Made by a program: the position numbers and the translations under genes. From contig NZ_JBHSMT010000013.1 in assembly GCF_042654985.1 (NCBI RefSeq), positions 496,001-560,000 of the forward strand: a DNA stretch of 64,000 nt, written 5' to 3'. This stretch comes from Paraherbaspirillum soli (GTDB taxonomy: Bacteria; Pseudomonadota; Gammaproteobacteria; Burkholderiales; Burkholderiaceae_D). Shown piece after piece: positions 16,071 to 24,712 of this stretch (its first letter is position 1; each line of letters begins with the position of its first letter). The notes beneath the pieces were generated by a model. That model made no database searches. It was not told the origin of the DNA and saw only the letters and a list, made by a program, of their open reading frames with translations.

Positions 16071-18728
16071 ATGACGGCAGCCCCCCAAAAAGTTTCACCC
16101 GGCATGCAGCAGTATCTCGGCATCAAGGCCGACTATCCGGACACACTGGTGTTCTATCGGATGGGCGATTTTTACGAACTGTTTTTCGACGATGCCGAAA
16201 AAGCCGCGCGCCTGCTCGGCATCACGCTGACCTCGCGCGGCACCTATAACAACGCGCCGATCAAGATGTGCGGCGTGCCGTTTCATTCAGCCGATCAATA
16301 TCTGGCAAAACTGATCAAGCTCGGCGAGTCGGTCGCGCTGTGCGAACAGATTGGCGACCCCGCCACCAGCAAAGGACCGGTCGACAGAAAAGTGCTGCGC
16401 GTGGTCACCCCCGGCACCTTGACCGACTCCAACCTGCTGCCGGAAAAATCCGACCAGCCGCTGCTGGCCCTGTACATCACACAACAACGCAAGACCGTGA
16501 CGTTAGGGATGGCGTGGTTGTCGATGGCGAGCGGCGCGCTGAAAATGATGGAAACCAGTTGCGATCCGCAAACCCTGGACGCCCAGCTGAAGCAAGCGCT
16601 GGAACGGATTGCGCCAGCGGAAATCCTGGTGGCCGACATGGTCGACGCGATGCTGGCGAACGCCCTGGTGAATAAAGCCACCACCGTGCCCGAATGGCAT
16701 TTCGACATCGCCCACGGCCAAAAGTCGCTGCTCGAACAACTGGCGGCCAGCACTTTGAGCGGCTTTGGCGCGGAAGGCCTGAGCGCCGCCATCGGCGCCG
16801 CCGGCGCCCTGTTGCGCTACGCCCAATCGACGCAGGGTAAGGGCTTGCAGCATGTGCGCGCGCTCACCGTCGAAACCGAAAATGAATTCATCGGCCTGGA
16901 CGCCGCGACCCGCCGCAATCTCGAACTGACCGAAACGATACGCGGCCAGGACGCATCGTCCGGCGCGCCGACTTTGTTCTCCTTGCTGGACCACTGCCGT
17001 ACCGCGATGGGCTCGCGTTTTTTACGGCATTGCCTGCATCACGCCAAACGCGATCAAGCCGTCGCCCGCGGCCGTCACGCCGCGATCGGCGCGTTGATCG
17101 CCGCCGATGCCGGCGCCGGGCTATCGAGCACGCTGGCCTCGGTACCGGATATCGAACGCATCACCGCACGGATCGCATTGCTGTCGGCCCGCCCGCGCGA
17201 TCTAGCCGGTTTGCGCGACGGCTTGTTGCAGCTGGACGCTTTGCGCGCCGACCTTGCCATGTGCGGCAGCGACTCGCAAGCGCCGTTGTTGCAGGAGCTG
17301 CAAAATGCGCTGACGACGCCGGAGGACTGCCTGCAATTGATTCAAAGCGCGATTGCGGCCGAGCCTTCAACCATGGTGCGCGACGGCGGCGTGATTGCCA
17401 CCGGCTACGACGCCGAGCTGGACGAGTTGCGCGCCTTGTCAGAAAACGCCGGGCAATTCCTGGTCGACCTGGAAACCCGCGAACGCGCCCGCACCGGCAT
17501 CGCCAATCTGCGCGTCGAATACAACAAGGTGCACGGTTTTTATATCGAAGTCACGCACGGTCAGACCGACAAGGTGCCGGACGATTATCGCCGCCGCCAA
17601 ACCCTGAAAAATGCCGAGCGCTACATCACACCAGAACTGAAAGCGTTTGAAGACAAGGCATTGTCGGCGCAGGAACGCGCGCTGATTCGGGAAAAATATC
17701 TTTACGAGCAAATACTGCAAGCACTGGCGCCGCATATCGGCACGCTGCAAAGCATCGCGCAGGCACTGGCGCAACTCGATACGCTGGTGGCATTGGCCGA
17801 CCATGCGGCACGCCACGATTGGTGCGAACCGCAACTGGTGGCCGAACCGGCGCTGCGGATCGAGCAAGGACGCCATCCGGTGGTCGAGAAACAGATCGAA
17901 CGCTTCATCGCCAACGACTGCCAGCTGTCGACCGAACGCAAGCTGCTGCTGATCACCGGCCCCAACATGGGCGGTAAATCGACCTTCATGCGGCAGGTTG
18001 CGCTGATCACCTTGCTGGCCTACGTCGGCAGCTATGTGCCGGCCGCCAGCGCAACCATCGGCCCGATCGACCGCATCTTTACCCGCATCGGCGCGGCCGA
18101 CGATCTGGCCGGCGGCCGTTCGACCTTCATGGTCGAAATGACCGAGTCGGCGGCGATTCTGAACGGCGCCAGCGAGAACTCGCTGGTGCTGATGGATGAG
18201 GTGGGACGCGGCACCTCGACTTTCGACGGCCTGGCGCTGGCCTGGGCGATTGCCCGCCATTTGATTGAAGTCAGCCGCAGCTTCACGCTGTTTGCCACCC
18301 ATTACTTCGAACTGACCCAACTGCCCGAACTGCACCCTTCCGCCGCCAACGTCCATTTGTCGGCGGTGGAACACAAGGACAGTATCGTGTTCCTGCACGC
18401 GGTGCAGGTCGGACCGGCCTCGCAAAGCTACGGTTTGCAAGTGGCGCAACTGGCCGGCGTGCCGTCGCCGGTGATTCGCGCCGCGCGCAAGCATCTGGCT
18501 TTGCTGGAGTCGCAATCGGTGCAGGCATCGCCGCAGTTCGATCTGTTTTCCCATCCGGTTGTAGATGCTACTGATGGCTTTAATCCTGCGGCCATGGATG
18601 GCGCTGCCGCTGCGCTGTCAAGCGAACTGATCGACGCCCTGGCGACGATTGATCCGGACGCGCTGACGCCGCGCGAAGCATTGGAACAGCTGTACCGGCT
18701 AAAGAAACTCACTGACGCACACGCATGA
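16071..18728 (+). CDS. mutS: DNA mismatch repair protein MutS
   Basis: 885 residues. The mismatch-reading motif FYEL is at residues 34-37. The middle connector, lever and clamp domains are followed by the ABC-type ATPase: Walker A TGPNMGGKST (about residues 629-638), Walker B LVLMDEVGRGTSTFDG and the FATHYFELT switch. It recognises mispairs and recruits MutL. The 199-bp upstream gap must hold its promoter. Its last four bases overlap the next start (ATGA), so the following unknown exported protein is translationally coupled. Confidence 0.98.
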   Translation: MTAAPQKVSPGMQQYLGIKADYPDTLVFYRMGDFYELFFDDAEKAARLLGITLTSRGTYNNAPIKMCGVPFHSADQYLAKLIKLGESVALCEQIGDPATSKGPVDRKVLRVVTPGTLTDSNLLPEKSDQPLLALYITQQRKTVTLGMAWLSMASGALKMMETSCDPQTLDAQLKQALERIAPAEILVADMVDAMLANALVNKATTVPEWHFDIAHGQKSLLEQLAASTLSGFGAEGLSAAIGAAGALLRYAQSTQGKGLQHVRALTVETENEFIGLDAATRRNLELTETIRGQDASSGAPTLFSLLDHCRTAMGSRFLRHCLHHAKRDQAVARGRHAAIGALIAADAGAGLSSTLASVPDIERITARIALLSARPRDLAGLRDGLLQLDALRADLAMCGSDSQAPLLQELQNALTTPEDCLQLIQSAIAAEPSTMVRDGGVIATGYDAELDELRALSENAGQFLVDLETRERARTGIANLRVEYNKVHGFYIEVTHGQTDKVPDDYRRRQTLKNAERYITPELKAFEDKALSAQERALIREKYLYEQILQALAPHIGTLQSIAQALAQLDTLVALADHAARHDWCEPQLVAEPALRIEQGRHPVVEKQIERFIANDCQLSTERKLLLITGPNMGGKSTFMRQVALITLLAYVGSYVPAASATIGPIDRIFTRIGAADDLAGGRSTFMVEMTESAAILNGASENSLVLMDEVGRGTSTFDGLALAWAIARHLIEVSRSFTLFATHYFELTQLPELHPSAANVHLSAVEHKDSIVFLHAVQVGPASQSYGLQVAQLAGVPSPVIRAARKHLALLESQSVQASPQFDLFSHPVVDATDGFNPAAMDGAAAALSSELIDALATIDPDALTPREALEQLYRLKKLTDAHA

Positions 18729-19708
18729 ACGTTTTTTTTCGACTTGCTGCTAGCCGCACATTCGGACGCCCGGCGGCGGTCCGGATGGCCCTTTGGCTGG
18801 CGTTGGCCGCAGGTTCGGGCTGCGCTTTGGCCGACACCGGCAACTTCAGTTTCGGCGTGATCGGGCACGCGTTCCAAACCACGTCGGACGAGACCGCGTT
18901 GCGCAATGCGATCGCCGAAAGCGATGCCGACAACCTGGCGTTTGTGGTTGCCAACGGCATCAAATCGAGCAGCGAGCCATGCTCGGACAAGCTATATAGT
19001 CAACGCAAAGCATTATTGAGCAGCGCAAAAAACGGCCTGATCCTGTCGCTGACAGCCAGCGACTGGGTCTATTGCAAAACGGCTGGCGACCGTTCCGCCG
19101 CGATCGAGCGCCTGAACCGACTGCGCGAACTTTTCTTTGTCGATGATTTTTCATTTGGCGACAGCAAAATTCCGCTGATACGGCAGTCGACCTCGCCCAA
19201 GTTCCGCAGTTACGTCGAGAATGCGCGGTGGGAAATCGGCAACGTACTATTCGCCACGATCAATCTGCCCGCCAGCAATAATCATTATTTGTCCGAGGGT
19301 GGCCGCAACAGCGAATTTGAAGATCGGCAGATTGCCAATCGAGAGTGGTTGCAGCGGATCTTTTTGAATGCGATGCAGAAAAAATCGGATGCCATCGTCT
19401 TGTTTTGCGATGGCGATCCACTGGTGGCGCAGCGTCATCGCGTCTTTGACTTTAACGTCAAGCGCGACGGCTTTACCGAAATTCGTCAAAGAATCAACAC
19501 GCTGGCATCCAGATTCAACGGCAAGGTATTGGTGATCCACGGACGTCCGGCCGGGCACGCCGCTACCGCGTCCGCGATCGTCTGGCAGCGCAATCTGGGC
19601 GATCTCGAAGTCGCCGGCGGCTGGATCAAACTGACCGTGGACACAGCGAATCCGCAGCTGTTCGAACTCGACAAGACTGCCGAGCAGACCAAGATTTCAC
19701 GCAAGTAA
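18725..19708 (+). CDS. Exported protein coupled to mutS, possible phosphoesterase relative
   Basis: 327 residues. An N-terminal signal sequence (hydrophobic part RMALWLALAAGSGCALA) ends before DTGNFSFGVIGH. The body has features reminiscent of calcineurin-like phosphoesterases (FGVIGHAF, then LVIHGRPAGHA near the end, and two substrate-like Asp/His loops such as LFCDGDPLVAQRH), but the canonical metal motifs are not intact, so I do not assign activity. It overlaps mutS by 4 bp and ends in a terminator. Its link to mismatch repair, if any, is unknown. Confidence 0.7.
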   Translation: MNVFFRLAASRTFGRPAAVRMALWLALAAGSGCALADTGNFSFGVIGHAFQTTSDETALRNAIAESDADNLAFVVANGIKSSSEPCSDKLYSQRKALLSSAKNGLILSLTASDWVYCKTAGDRSAAIERLNRLRELFFVDDFSFGDSKIPLIRQSTSPKFRSYVENARWEIGNVLFATINLPASNNHYLSEGGRNSEFEDRQIANREWLQRIFLNAMQKKSDAIVLFCDGDPLVAQRHRVFDFNVKRDGFTEIRQRINTLASRFNGKVLVIHGRPAGHAATASAIVWQRNLGDLEVAGGWIKLTVDTANPQLFELDKTAEQTKISRK

Positions 19709-19727
19709 TATCTTTTCGCAGGATAAA

Positions 19728-19763
19728 AAAAGCCGCAGGCGATAAATTGCCTGCGGCTTTTTC
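19728..19763 (+). terminator. Terminator after the mutS operon
   Basis: AAAGCCGCAGGC and GCCTGCGGCTTT pair around a short AT loop, with A-rich and T-rich flanks. It is usable from both sides; slyD ends at 19811 on the other strand. Confidence 0.92.
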
Positions 19764-19810
19764 ATTTTCACGGTGCGCCGGAAAAAACTTATCCGGCGCA
19801 TGCCGAAATT

Positions 19811-20356
19811 TTAGTGCAGCGGCTGGCTGCGGAAATGATCGTCGGCAGCTTCGTCGTCCAGATCGTCGTGGTGATGACCGTGGGCGCCATGCACGTGCTG
19901 ATGGGCGATCTCTTCTTCGGAAGCTTCGCGCACTTCGGCAACTTCGAGATTGAAGCGCAAAGCAACGCCAGCCAGTGGGTGATTTCCATCCAGCACGACT
20001 TTGTCGTCAGCAATGTCAGTCACGGTAAAAATCAATCCATGCTCTTCATCTTCGTCATCGCCATCCGGCGCACCTTCAAATTGCATGCCCACTTCCAGCG
20101 GCGTCGGCAAGCGATTACGCGGCTCGATCTTGACCAGGTTCGCGTCGTACTCGCCAAATGCGTCTTCCGGCTCGACTTGCAGCTCGGTTTTGTAACCGGC
20201 TTCCTTGCCTTCCAGCGCTTCTTCGATTTTCGGCAGCGTGTTTTCGTAGCCGCCGTGCAAATACACCATAGGCTCGCTACCTTCTTCGATCAGATTGCCT
20301 TGGGCATCCGACAACTTGTAGCGCACGGTCACTACCGTATTTTTGGCAATCTTCAT
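19811..20356 (-). CDS. slyD: FKBP-type peptidyl-prolyl isomerase SlyD
   Basis: 181 residues from ATG 20356, chosen because AAAGGA lies six bases upstream (the frame opens at 20371). The FKBP half starts MKIAKNTVVTVRYKL and ends with HPLAGVALRFNLEVAEVRE; the inserted flap (about residues 65-125) is the chaperone domain. The tail HQHVHGAHGHHHDD is the His-rich nickel-binding region seen in SlyD. It assists protein folding and nickel handling in the cytoplasm. Confidence 0.95.
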   Translation of the reverse strand: MKIAKNTVVTVRYKLSDAQGNLIEEGSEPMVYLHGGYENTLPKIEEALEGKEAGYKTELQVEPEDAFGEYDANLVKIEPRNRLPTPLEVGMQFEGAPDGDDEDEEHGLIFTVTDIADDKVVLDGNHPLAGVALRFNLEVAEVREASEEEIAHQHVHGAHGHHHDDLDDEAADDHFRSQPLH

Positions 20357-20464
20357 GATCATTCCTTTCATTTAACGGGCGTTCGGATTATACGCTGCCG
20401 CGCGGACGCTCTTTGCGGCAAATTTGAAATTTATCCCGGCTACAAGGTGATAACACTGACACAA

Positions 20465-20584
20465 GGACGCCCCTAAAACCGTAGCGAGCGGCCCAAGGTC
20501 GGGGCGAGAAGCGCAGCCGTACGACTGTACGGTGAGCATCACAGCCCCGAGATTGGGCCGCGCAGTAGGTTCTTAGGGGTGTCC
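20465..20584. repeat. Structured intergenic repeat, copy 1 (subtype A, 120 bp)
   Basis: Ends GGACGCCCCTAAAACC and its near complement form terminal inverted repeats. Inside are CCGTAC-GACT-GTACGG and a long stem (GCGGCCCAA..TCGGGGC with GCCCCGA..TTGGGCCGC). It lies between slyD and the JmjC gene, ending 48 bp before the latter's ATG. Confidence 0.85.
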
Positions 20585-20620
20585 ACAATTCGATTCGCGA
20601 TTTTGCTGCAAGCAAACCGA

Positions 20621-20626
20621 TATAAT
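20621..20626 (+). promoter_or_regulatory. -10 box predicting a leaderless transcript
   Basis: A perfect TATAAT lies six bases before the ATG of the JmjC gene, and no Shine-Dalgarno is present. The expected start of transcription falls on or next to the start codon. The -35 region (about 20598-20603) is weak. Confidence 0.5.
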
Positions 20627-20632
20627 TGCGGC

Positions 20633-21754
20633 ATGAAAAATTCCACACTCCTTGGCGGCTTAACGCCCGCACAATTTCTCCGCGATTACTGGCATAAAAA
20701 GCCGCTACTGATTCGTCAAGCCTTGCCCGGCTTCAAGCCGCTTTTATCAGCCGACGCCTTGTTTGAACTGGCATCCAGAGACGACGTCGAATCGCGCCTG
20801 GTGACCCATTTCAAGCAGCAATGGCAAATGCAAAACGGTCCGTTCGACAGCCTGCCAAGCGTGCGCCAAAAAGATTGGACGCTGCTGGTGCAAGGCGTCA
20901 ATCTGCACCACGATGCAGCCGACGCGTTGCTGCGTCAATTCCGCTTCATTCCGGACGCACGGCTGGACGATTTGCAGATCAGTTACGCGACCGACACCGG
21001 CGGAGTCGGCCCGCATTTTGATTCTTATGATGTGTTCTTATTACAGGCGCACGGCCAGCGCCATTGGAAGATCGGCGCTAGCCAGGACCTGACGCTGGTT
21101 GAAGGCAGTCCGCTCAAGATCCTGAAAAATTTTGAACCCGAGCAGGAATTCGTTCTTGAGCCGGGCGACATGCTTTACCTGCCGCCGCAATACGCGCACG
21201 ACGGCATTGCAGTCGGCGAGTGCATGACTTACTCGATTGGCTTCCGGGCTCCGGCTTTTCAAGAACTGGGTGAAGCATTTTTGCAATTCATGGCCGACTC
21301 GATCGACCTGCCGGGCCGTTACGCCGACGCCGACCTCAAGCCGTCGTCACACCCGGCGGAAATCAGCCGCGGCATGCTGACGCAAATTTCGGACGAACTG
21401 AACAAAGTTCGCTTCACCGACGACGATATCGCCATCTTCGTCGGCCAATATCTGTCGGAGCCGAAAGCCAACGTGTTTTTTGAATCCCCGGCACGACCGC
21501 TTACCTTGCCTCGCTTTACCGCAGCGCTCGCCAAACGCGGCGTAGCGCTGTCGCGCAAAACCCAGATGCTGTACCGCGGCAAACATGTGTTCATCAATGG
21601 CGAATCGTTCGCCGCCGGACGTGCGGACAAGGAATCATTGACGCTGCTGGCAGACCAGCGACGACTGGACCCCGATGCCGCCAGCAAAGTGTCGAACGAC
21701 GTGCTGGAGGCGCTTTACACCTGGTATGAAGACGGCTGGGTAGTTCTTGCTTGA
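20633..21754 (+). CDS. JmjC-type cupin oxygenase, RoxA/YcfD-like (ribosomal protein arginine hydroxylase)
   Basis: 373 residues from ATG 20633 (the frame opens at 20579 inside the repeat). The N-terminal pattern FLRDYWHKKPLLIRQALPGF and the iron motif GPHFDSYDVFLLQAHGQRHW (HxD, with the distal His in LPPQYAHDGIAVG) are typical of RoxA/YcfD, which hydroxylates an arginine of ribosomal protein L16 using 2-oxoglutarate and Fe(II). The C-terminal winged-helix dimer region (about 240-373) is present. The L16 substrate is inferred from family. Confidence 0.9.
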   Translation: MKNSTLLGGLTPAQFLRDYWHKKPLLIRQALPGFKPLLSADALFELASRDDVESRLVTHFKQQWQMQNGPFDSLPSVRQKDWTLLVQGVNLHHDAADALLRQFRFIPDARLDDLQISYATDTGGVGPHFDSYDVFLLQAHGQRHWKIGASQDLTLVEGSPLKILKNFEPEQEFVLEPGDMLYLPPQYAHDGIAVGECMTYSIGFRAPAFQELGEAFLQFMADSIDLPGRYADADLKPSSHPAEISRGMLTQISDELNKVRFTDDDIAIFVGQYLSEPKANVFFESPARPLTLPRFTAALAKRGVALSRKTQMLYRGKHVFINGESFAAGRADKESLTLLADQRRLDPDAASKVSNDVLEALYTWYEDGWVVLA

Positions 21755-22100
21755 TTCCAGTTGGCTTGAAAGGGTGACTGCCCTGCTGCGCCCACCCTTG
21801 CCAAAACAATATAGCGCCAAATAAAGCCGCGTTATTTGACGCAATTTCTGTAATTTGCCGGTGTACCCCGGACATTTAGACCAAGGCATATATAATCCCT
21901 GTTGCATTGATACAAATTCTTACCAAATAGCAAACCGTCAATGCCATATTTAACAAAACCCGGCTATAATCCTGTCCTGGAAAGTTTTTGTTGCATCGCG
22001 ATGCGTAATTAAAGCAGAGCACTGCGAAAACATCCTGTAGAGCGATAATTACCGGTAATTATTCATCGCAAAACTTTTGATTACTACTGAAGGAACATTC
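21755..22100. promoter_or_regulatory. Leader and promoter region of the Ala/Pro lipoprotein
   Basis: A TATAAT at 21965-21970 is the best -10 candidate (weak -35 TGCCAT at 17 bp); another TATAAT is at 21891-21896. The leader contains the palindrome GCATCGCGATGC (21993-22004) and a second hairpin at 22042-22069, in which an 18-bp perfect palindrome centred on ACCGGT is framed by GCGAT/ATCGC. No gene is seen in this 346-bp gap. Confidence 0.45.
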
Positions 22101-22370
22101 ATGAAAAAAACACTTTTGATCGCATCCCTGTTGGCATTGACTCTGGCTGCTTGCGGCAAAAAAGAAGAAGCTGCTGCTCCAGCACCAGCTGCTGAAGCTT
22201 CGGCACCAGCTATGGCTGCTCCTGCTGCTCCAGCAGCTGAAGCTCCTGCTGCTGCTCCAGCACCAGCTGCTGAAGCATCGACACCAGCAGCTCCTGCTGC
22301 TGAAGCAACTGCACCAGCTGCTGCTCCAGCCGCTGAAGCATCTGCTGCTGCTCCTGCTGCTTCCAAGTAA
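22101..22370 (+). CDS. Small Ala/Pro-rich lipoprotein
   Basis: 89 residues from ATG 22101, with GAAGGAAC upstream. A lipoprotein signal ends LALTLAAC (Cys about residue 18), then GKKEEA, then about 65 residues of Ala, Pro, Glu and Ser built from loose APAAEA repeats. Codons are mostly GCT and CCA/CCT, unlike the GCC/GCG and CCG use of neighbours, and the DNA is internally repetitive. Probably a flexible, perhaps abundant envelope protein. No function is known to me. A strong terminator follows. Confidence 0.82.
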   Translation: MKKTLLIASLLALTLAACGKKEEAAAPAPAAEASAPAMAAPAAPAAEAPAAAPAPAAEASTPAAPAAEATAPAAAPAAEASAAAPAASK

Positions 22371-22383
22371 TCTTTGGTTGCTT

Positions 22384-22416
22384 AAAAAAAGCCGACCCAT
22401 GGGTCGGCTTTTTTAT
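22384..22416 (+). terminator. Terminator after the Ala/Pro lipoprotein
   Basis: AAAAGCCGACCCA and TGGGTCGGCTTTT form a long stem followed by a T-run. Confidence 0.93.
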
Positions 22417-22496
22417 TGCCTGACTGCTGGGCTTTTAACCGGCATCCGCTTACTTTTCTCAATCGAGCGCATTGCTGATTCAAAAATCGAAATCAT

Positions 22497-22640
22497 GGGT
22501 GCCTCTAAGAACCGTAGCGAGCGGTTCAAGGTCGGGGCGAGAAGCGGAGCCGTACAACTGTACGGTGACGATTTTGTCACCCCTGCAGCCCCGAGATTGG
22601 CGGGCTTGCCAAACCCTGCAGTAGGTTTTTAGATGTGCCC
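22497..22640. repeat. Structured intergenic repeat, copy 2 (subtype B, 144 bp)
   Basis: Terminal repeats GGGTGCCTCTAAGAACC (22497-22513) and its near complement (22624-22640). It contains CCGTAC-AACT-GTACGG and TCGGGGC/GCCCCGA, plus the subtype B extension TTGCCAAACCCTGCAG. It ends exactly against the stop codon of the following minus-strand gene. Confidence 0.85.
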
Positions 22641-23414
22641 TCATATTTCGATCCAGCCGAATCCCTCTTCCTGGCACGCGATTATCACCTCCACCTGCTC
22701 GCTGTGACGACCACTGCAAAGCGCTGAATACGCCAGTTCAGACGTATTGTTGCGCAGACTCAGATGCGCGCCGACAACCTTGCGCAAGCGCGACTGATCC
22801 AGCGCAGCCAGGATCTCGGATGCAGCATCATTCGATAGATGACCGTACTGTCCGCCGATCCGGCGCTTGAGTGAAGCCGGATAATTGGAATTGCTTAACA
22901 TCTGGCGATCATGATTGCACTCCAGAACCAATGCATCACATCCACCCAGGGCATTCACCAGATGGTCGGTAGATTTACCGGCATCGGTCAGGACACCGAG
23001 CTTGTACTCGCCATCAGTAGCCACGTATTGAACCGGTTCCCGCGCATCGTGCGGAACCGTATAAGGCGTTAATTCGAGATTGCCGATAACCAGAGGTTCG
23101 CCGTCGCGGCAAAACTGCAGCGCAACATCGCTGCAATCTTTGCGCAAGGCTTGATAAGTGCCGAATGTCAGCCAGACTGGCAGACGGTGGCGTCGGGCGA
23201 ATTTGAAAACGCCACCGACATGATCCTGATGCTCATGGGTGACGACGATGGCCGATAGCGCAGCGCCGTCCATTTCCAGCCGGGCCAGGCGCCGCTCGGT
23301 TTCACGGATGCCGAATCCGCAATCCAGCATGACGTTGGTGGTAGTGCCGCCGGATGCGGCGGAAATCAGCAATGCATTGCCCTCACTACCGCTGCCAAGA
23401 CTGGCGAATTTCAA
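22641..23414 (-). CDS. MBL-fold hydrolase, YycJ/WalJ type
   Basis: 257 residues starting at TTG 23414; an in-frame TAG seven codons upstream leaves no better start. The beginning MKFASLGSGSEGNALLI and the intact metal motif THEHQDHVGG (about residues 59-68) fit the YycJ-like branch of MBL hydrolases, thought to act on DNA or nucleotides. It lies 65 bp after bamC on the same strand, a gene order I associate with betaproteobacteria. Its substrate is not established. Confidence 0.87.
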   Translation of the reverse strand: MKFASLGSGSEGNALLISAASGGTTTNVMLDCGFGIRETERRLARLEMDGAALSAIVVTHEHQDHVGGVFKFARRHRLPVWLTFGTYQALRKDCSDVALQFCRDGEPLVIGNLELTPYTVPHDAREPVQYVATDGEYKLGVLTDAGKSTDHLVNALGGCDALVLECNHDRQMLSNSNYPASLKRRIGGQYGHLSNDAASEILAALDQSRLRKVVGAHLSLRNNTSELAYSALCSGRHSEQVEVIIACQEEGFGWIEI

Positions 23415-23479
23415 CGGAAATCCCGGTGGCTAAGGGCAAAACACATTGCTGTCCTGCTTACTGGTTTTATGCCGAGCGA

Positions 23480-24655
23480 TTACTTGAGTTGCTCGTTCAG
23501 CAGCGCGAGAATTTTATCGGAAGTCTGCGATGCCTCTGGCTTTCCGTCTTTATTCAACACGGAAATCTGACTGGCGGATTCCGAGCCTTTCACGAAAATC
23601 CGATATCCGACTGCGGATTTTGCCTTGTCGCTATCCGAGCTGGAGAACAATTTGGAGAAGAAGCCCTGTTCGGATTTTTTGTCCTTGGCATCCGCATTTT
23701 GATCGACGTAACGGACGAAATACAATCCTTGGCTACGATCACGGTCTTCGACCGTGAAGCCGACGCGGTCAAGCGCCAGGCCAACACGACGCCAGGCGCG
23801 GTCGAAACCTTCGTCAACCTGGACATAAGCACCGTTGGCATCTTTAACCAGCTTGGAGCGCGACTGTAACGATGGCGTATTGGCCACGGCTGCCTTGGCC
23901 TTGACTTCGTCTGCCCCCAAACGTGCCATCAGGCGCGACAGGAACTCTGCTTCGAGTTGCGGGTCGGGTGCACGAGCAGTCCAGATGCTGGATTCCTTTT
24001 GCGCGCCGGACAACACCTCTTCGGCACCGCGATGGCTGATATAAATCTCGGTGGTGCCGTTTTGGCCGCGCTCCAAGCGGGTGCGGAATTTATCGCGCTC
24101 GCCGGTCGAATACAGCGAATCAAATACTTTGCCGAGCGTGTTGCGCACGAAATCTTGCGGGATCTTGGCGCGGTTTTCGGCCCAGTCGGTTTCCATCACG
24201 CCAGCTTCGGAGTTCTCGATATTGATCAAGAAACCCGAGTCTTGCCAAAAATCCTTGACCTTGGGCCACAGGCTTTCAGGGGCTGCTTTGACCACCAGCC
24301 AGCGCTGCGAACCATCGCGCTCGATATGCATGTCGGGCGCGGCATTCGGTGCGATTGCCGCTGCCGCAGCGGCCGGCCGCGCACCTTGCTCCAGGTTATA
24401 GCCGGACGCTGTTGCCGTACCTTGATTGGCTTCAGGAATCGCATAACGATTTTCGCGCTGCAACTGCGTCAGATCGGGCGGGATATCCAACTTTGGCGCT
24501 TTAATCTTGTCGGCGCTTTTGTAATCAATCCGGTCCGGTTCCAAGATCGACCCGACCGAACTGCATCCTGCCAGGCTGGCTAGCGCTAAACCGATAACAA
24601 GACTACGTTGTGTAAGACTGAATTGAATCGAAGGAATGTTCTTGCGAATAGTCAT
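23480..24655 (-). CDS. bamC: Outer-membrane assembly lipoprotein BamC
   Basis: 391 residues with a lipoprotein signal ending LALASLAGC (Cys about residue 31), an unstructured N-terminal segment (DRIDYKSADKIKAPKLDIPPDL) that in the family binds BamD, and two helix-grip domains (about 110-215 and 265-390). It belongs to the BAM complex that inserts beta-barrel proteins. It follows dapA, the usual pairing (dapX/nlpB name in older literature). DapA ends 57 bp upstream. Confidence 0.93.
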   Translation of the reverse strand: MTIRKNIPSIQFSLTQRSLVIGLALASLAGCSSVGSILEPDRIDYKSADKIKAPKLDIPPDLTQLQRENRYAIPEANQGTATASGYNLEQGARPAAAAAAIAPNAAPDMHIERDGSQRWLVVKAAPESLWPKVKDFWQDSGFLINIENSEAGVMETDWAENRAKIPQDFVRNTLGKVFDSLYSTGERDKFRTRLERGQNGTTEIYISHRGAEEVLSGAQKESSIWTARAPDPQLEAEFLSRLMARLGADEVKAKAAVANTPSLQSRSKLVKDANGAYVQVDEGFDRAWRRVGLALDRVGFTVEDRDRSQGLYFVRYVDQNADAKDKKSEQGFFSKLFSSSDSDKAKSAVGYRIFVKGSESASQISVLNKDGKPEASQTSDKILALLNEQLK

Positions 24656-24712
24656 GTGGATACAGGATGAAAGAAATGAGGGAAATTCAAGCGGACACGC
24701 CTGGCAGCGCGC

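Noticed and set aside
22160..22360. Tandem-like repeats resembling a CRISPR array
   Set aside because: They encode the Ala/Pro repeats of a lipoprotein in one frame and have no regular spacers.
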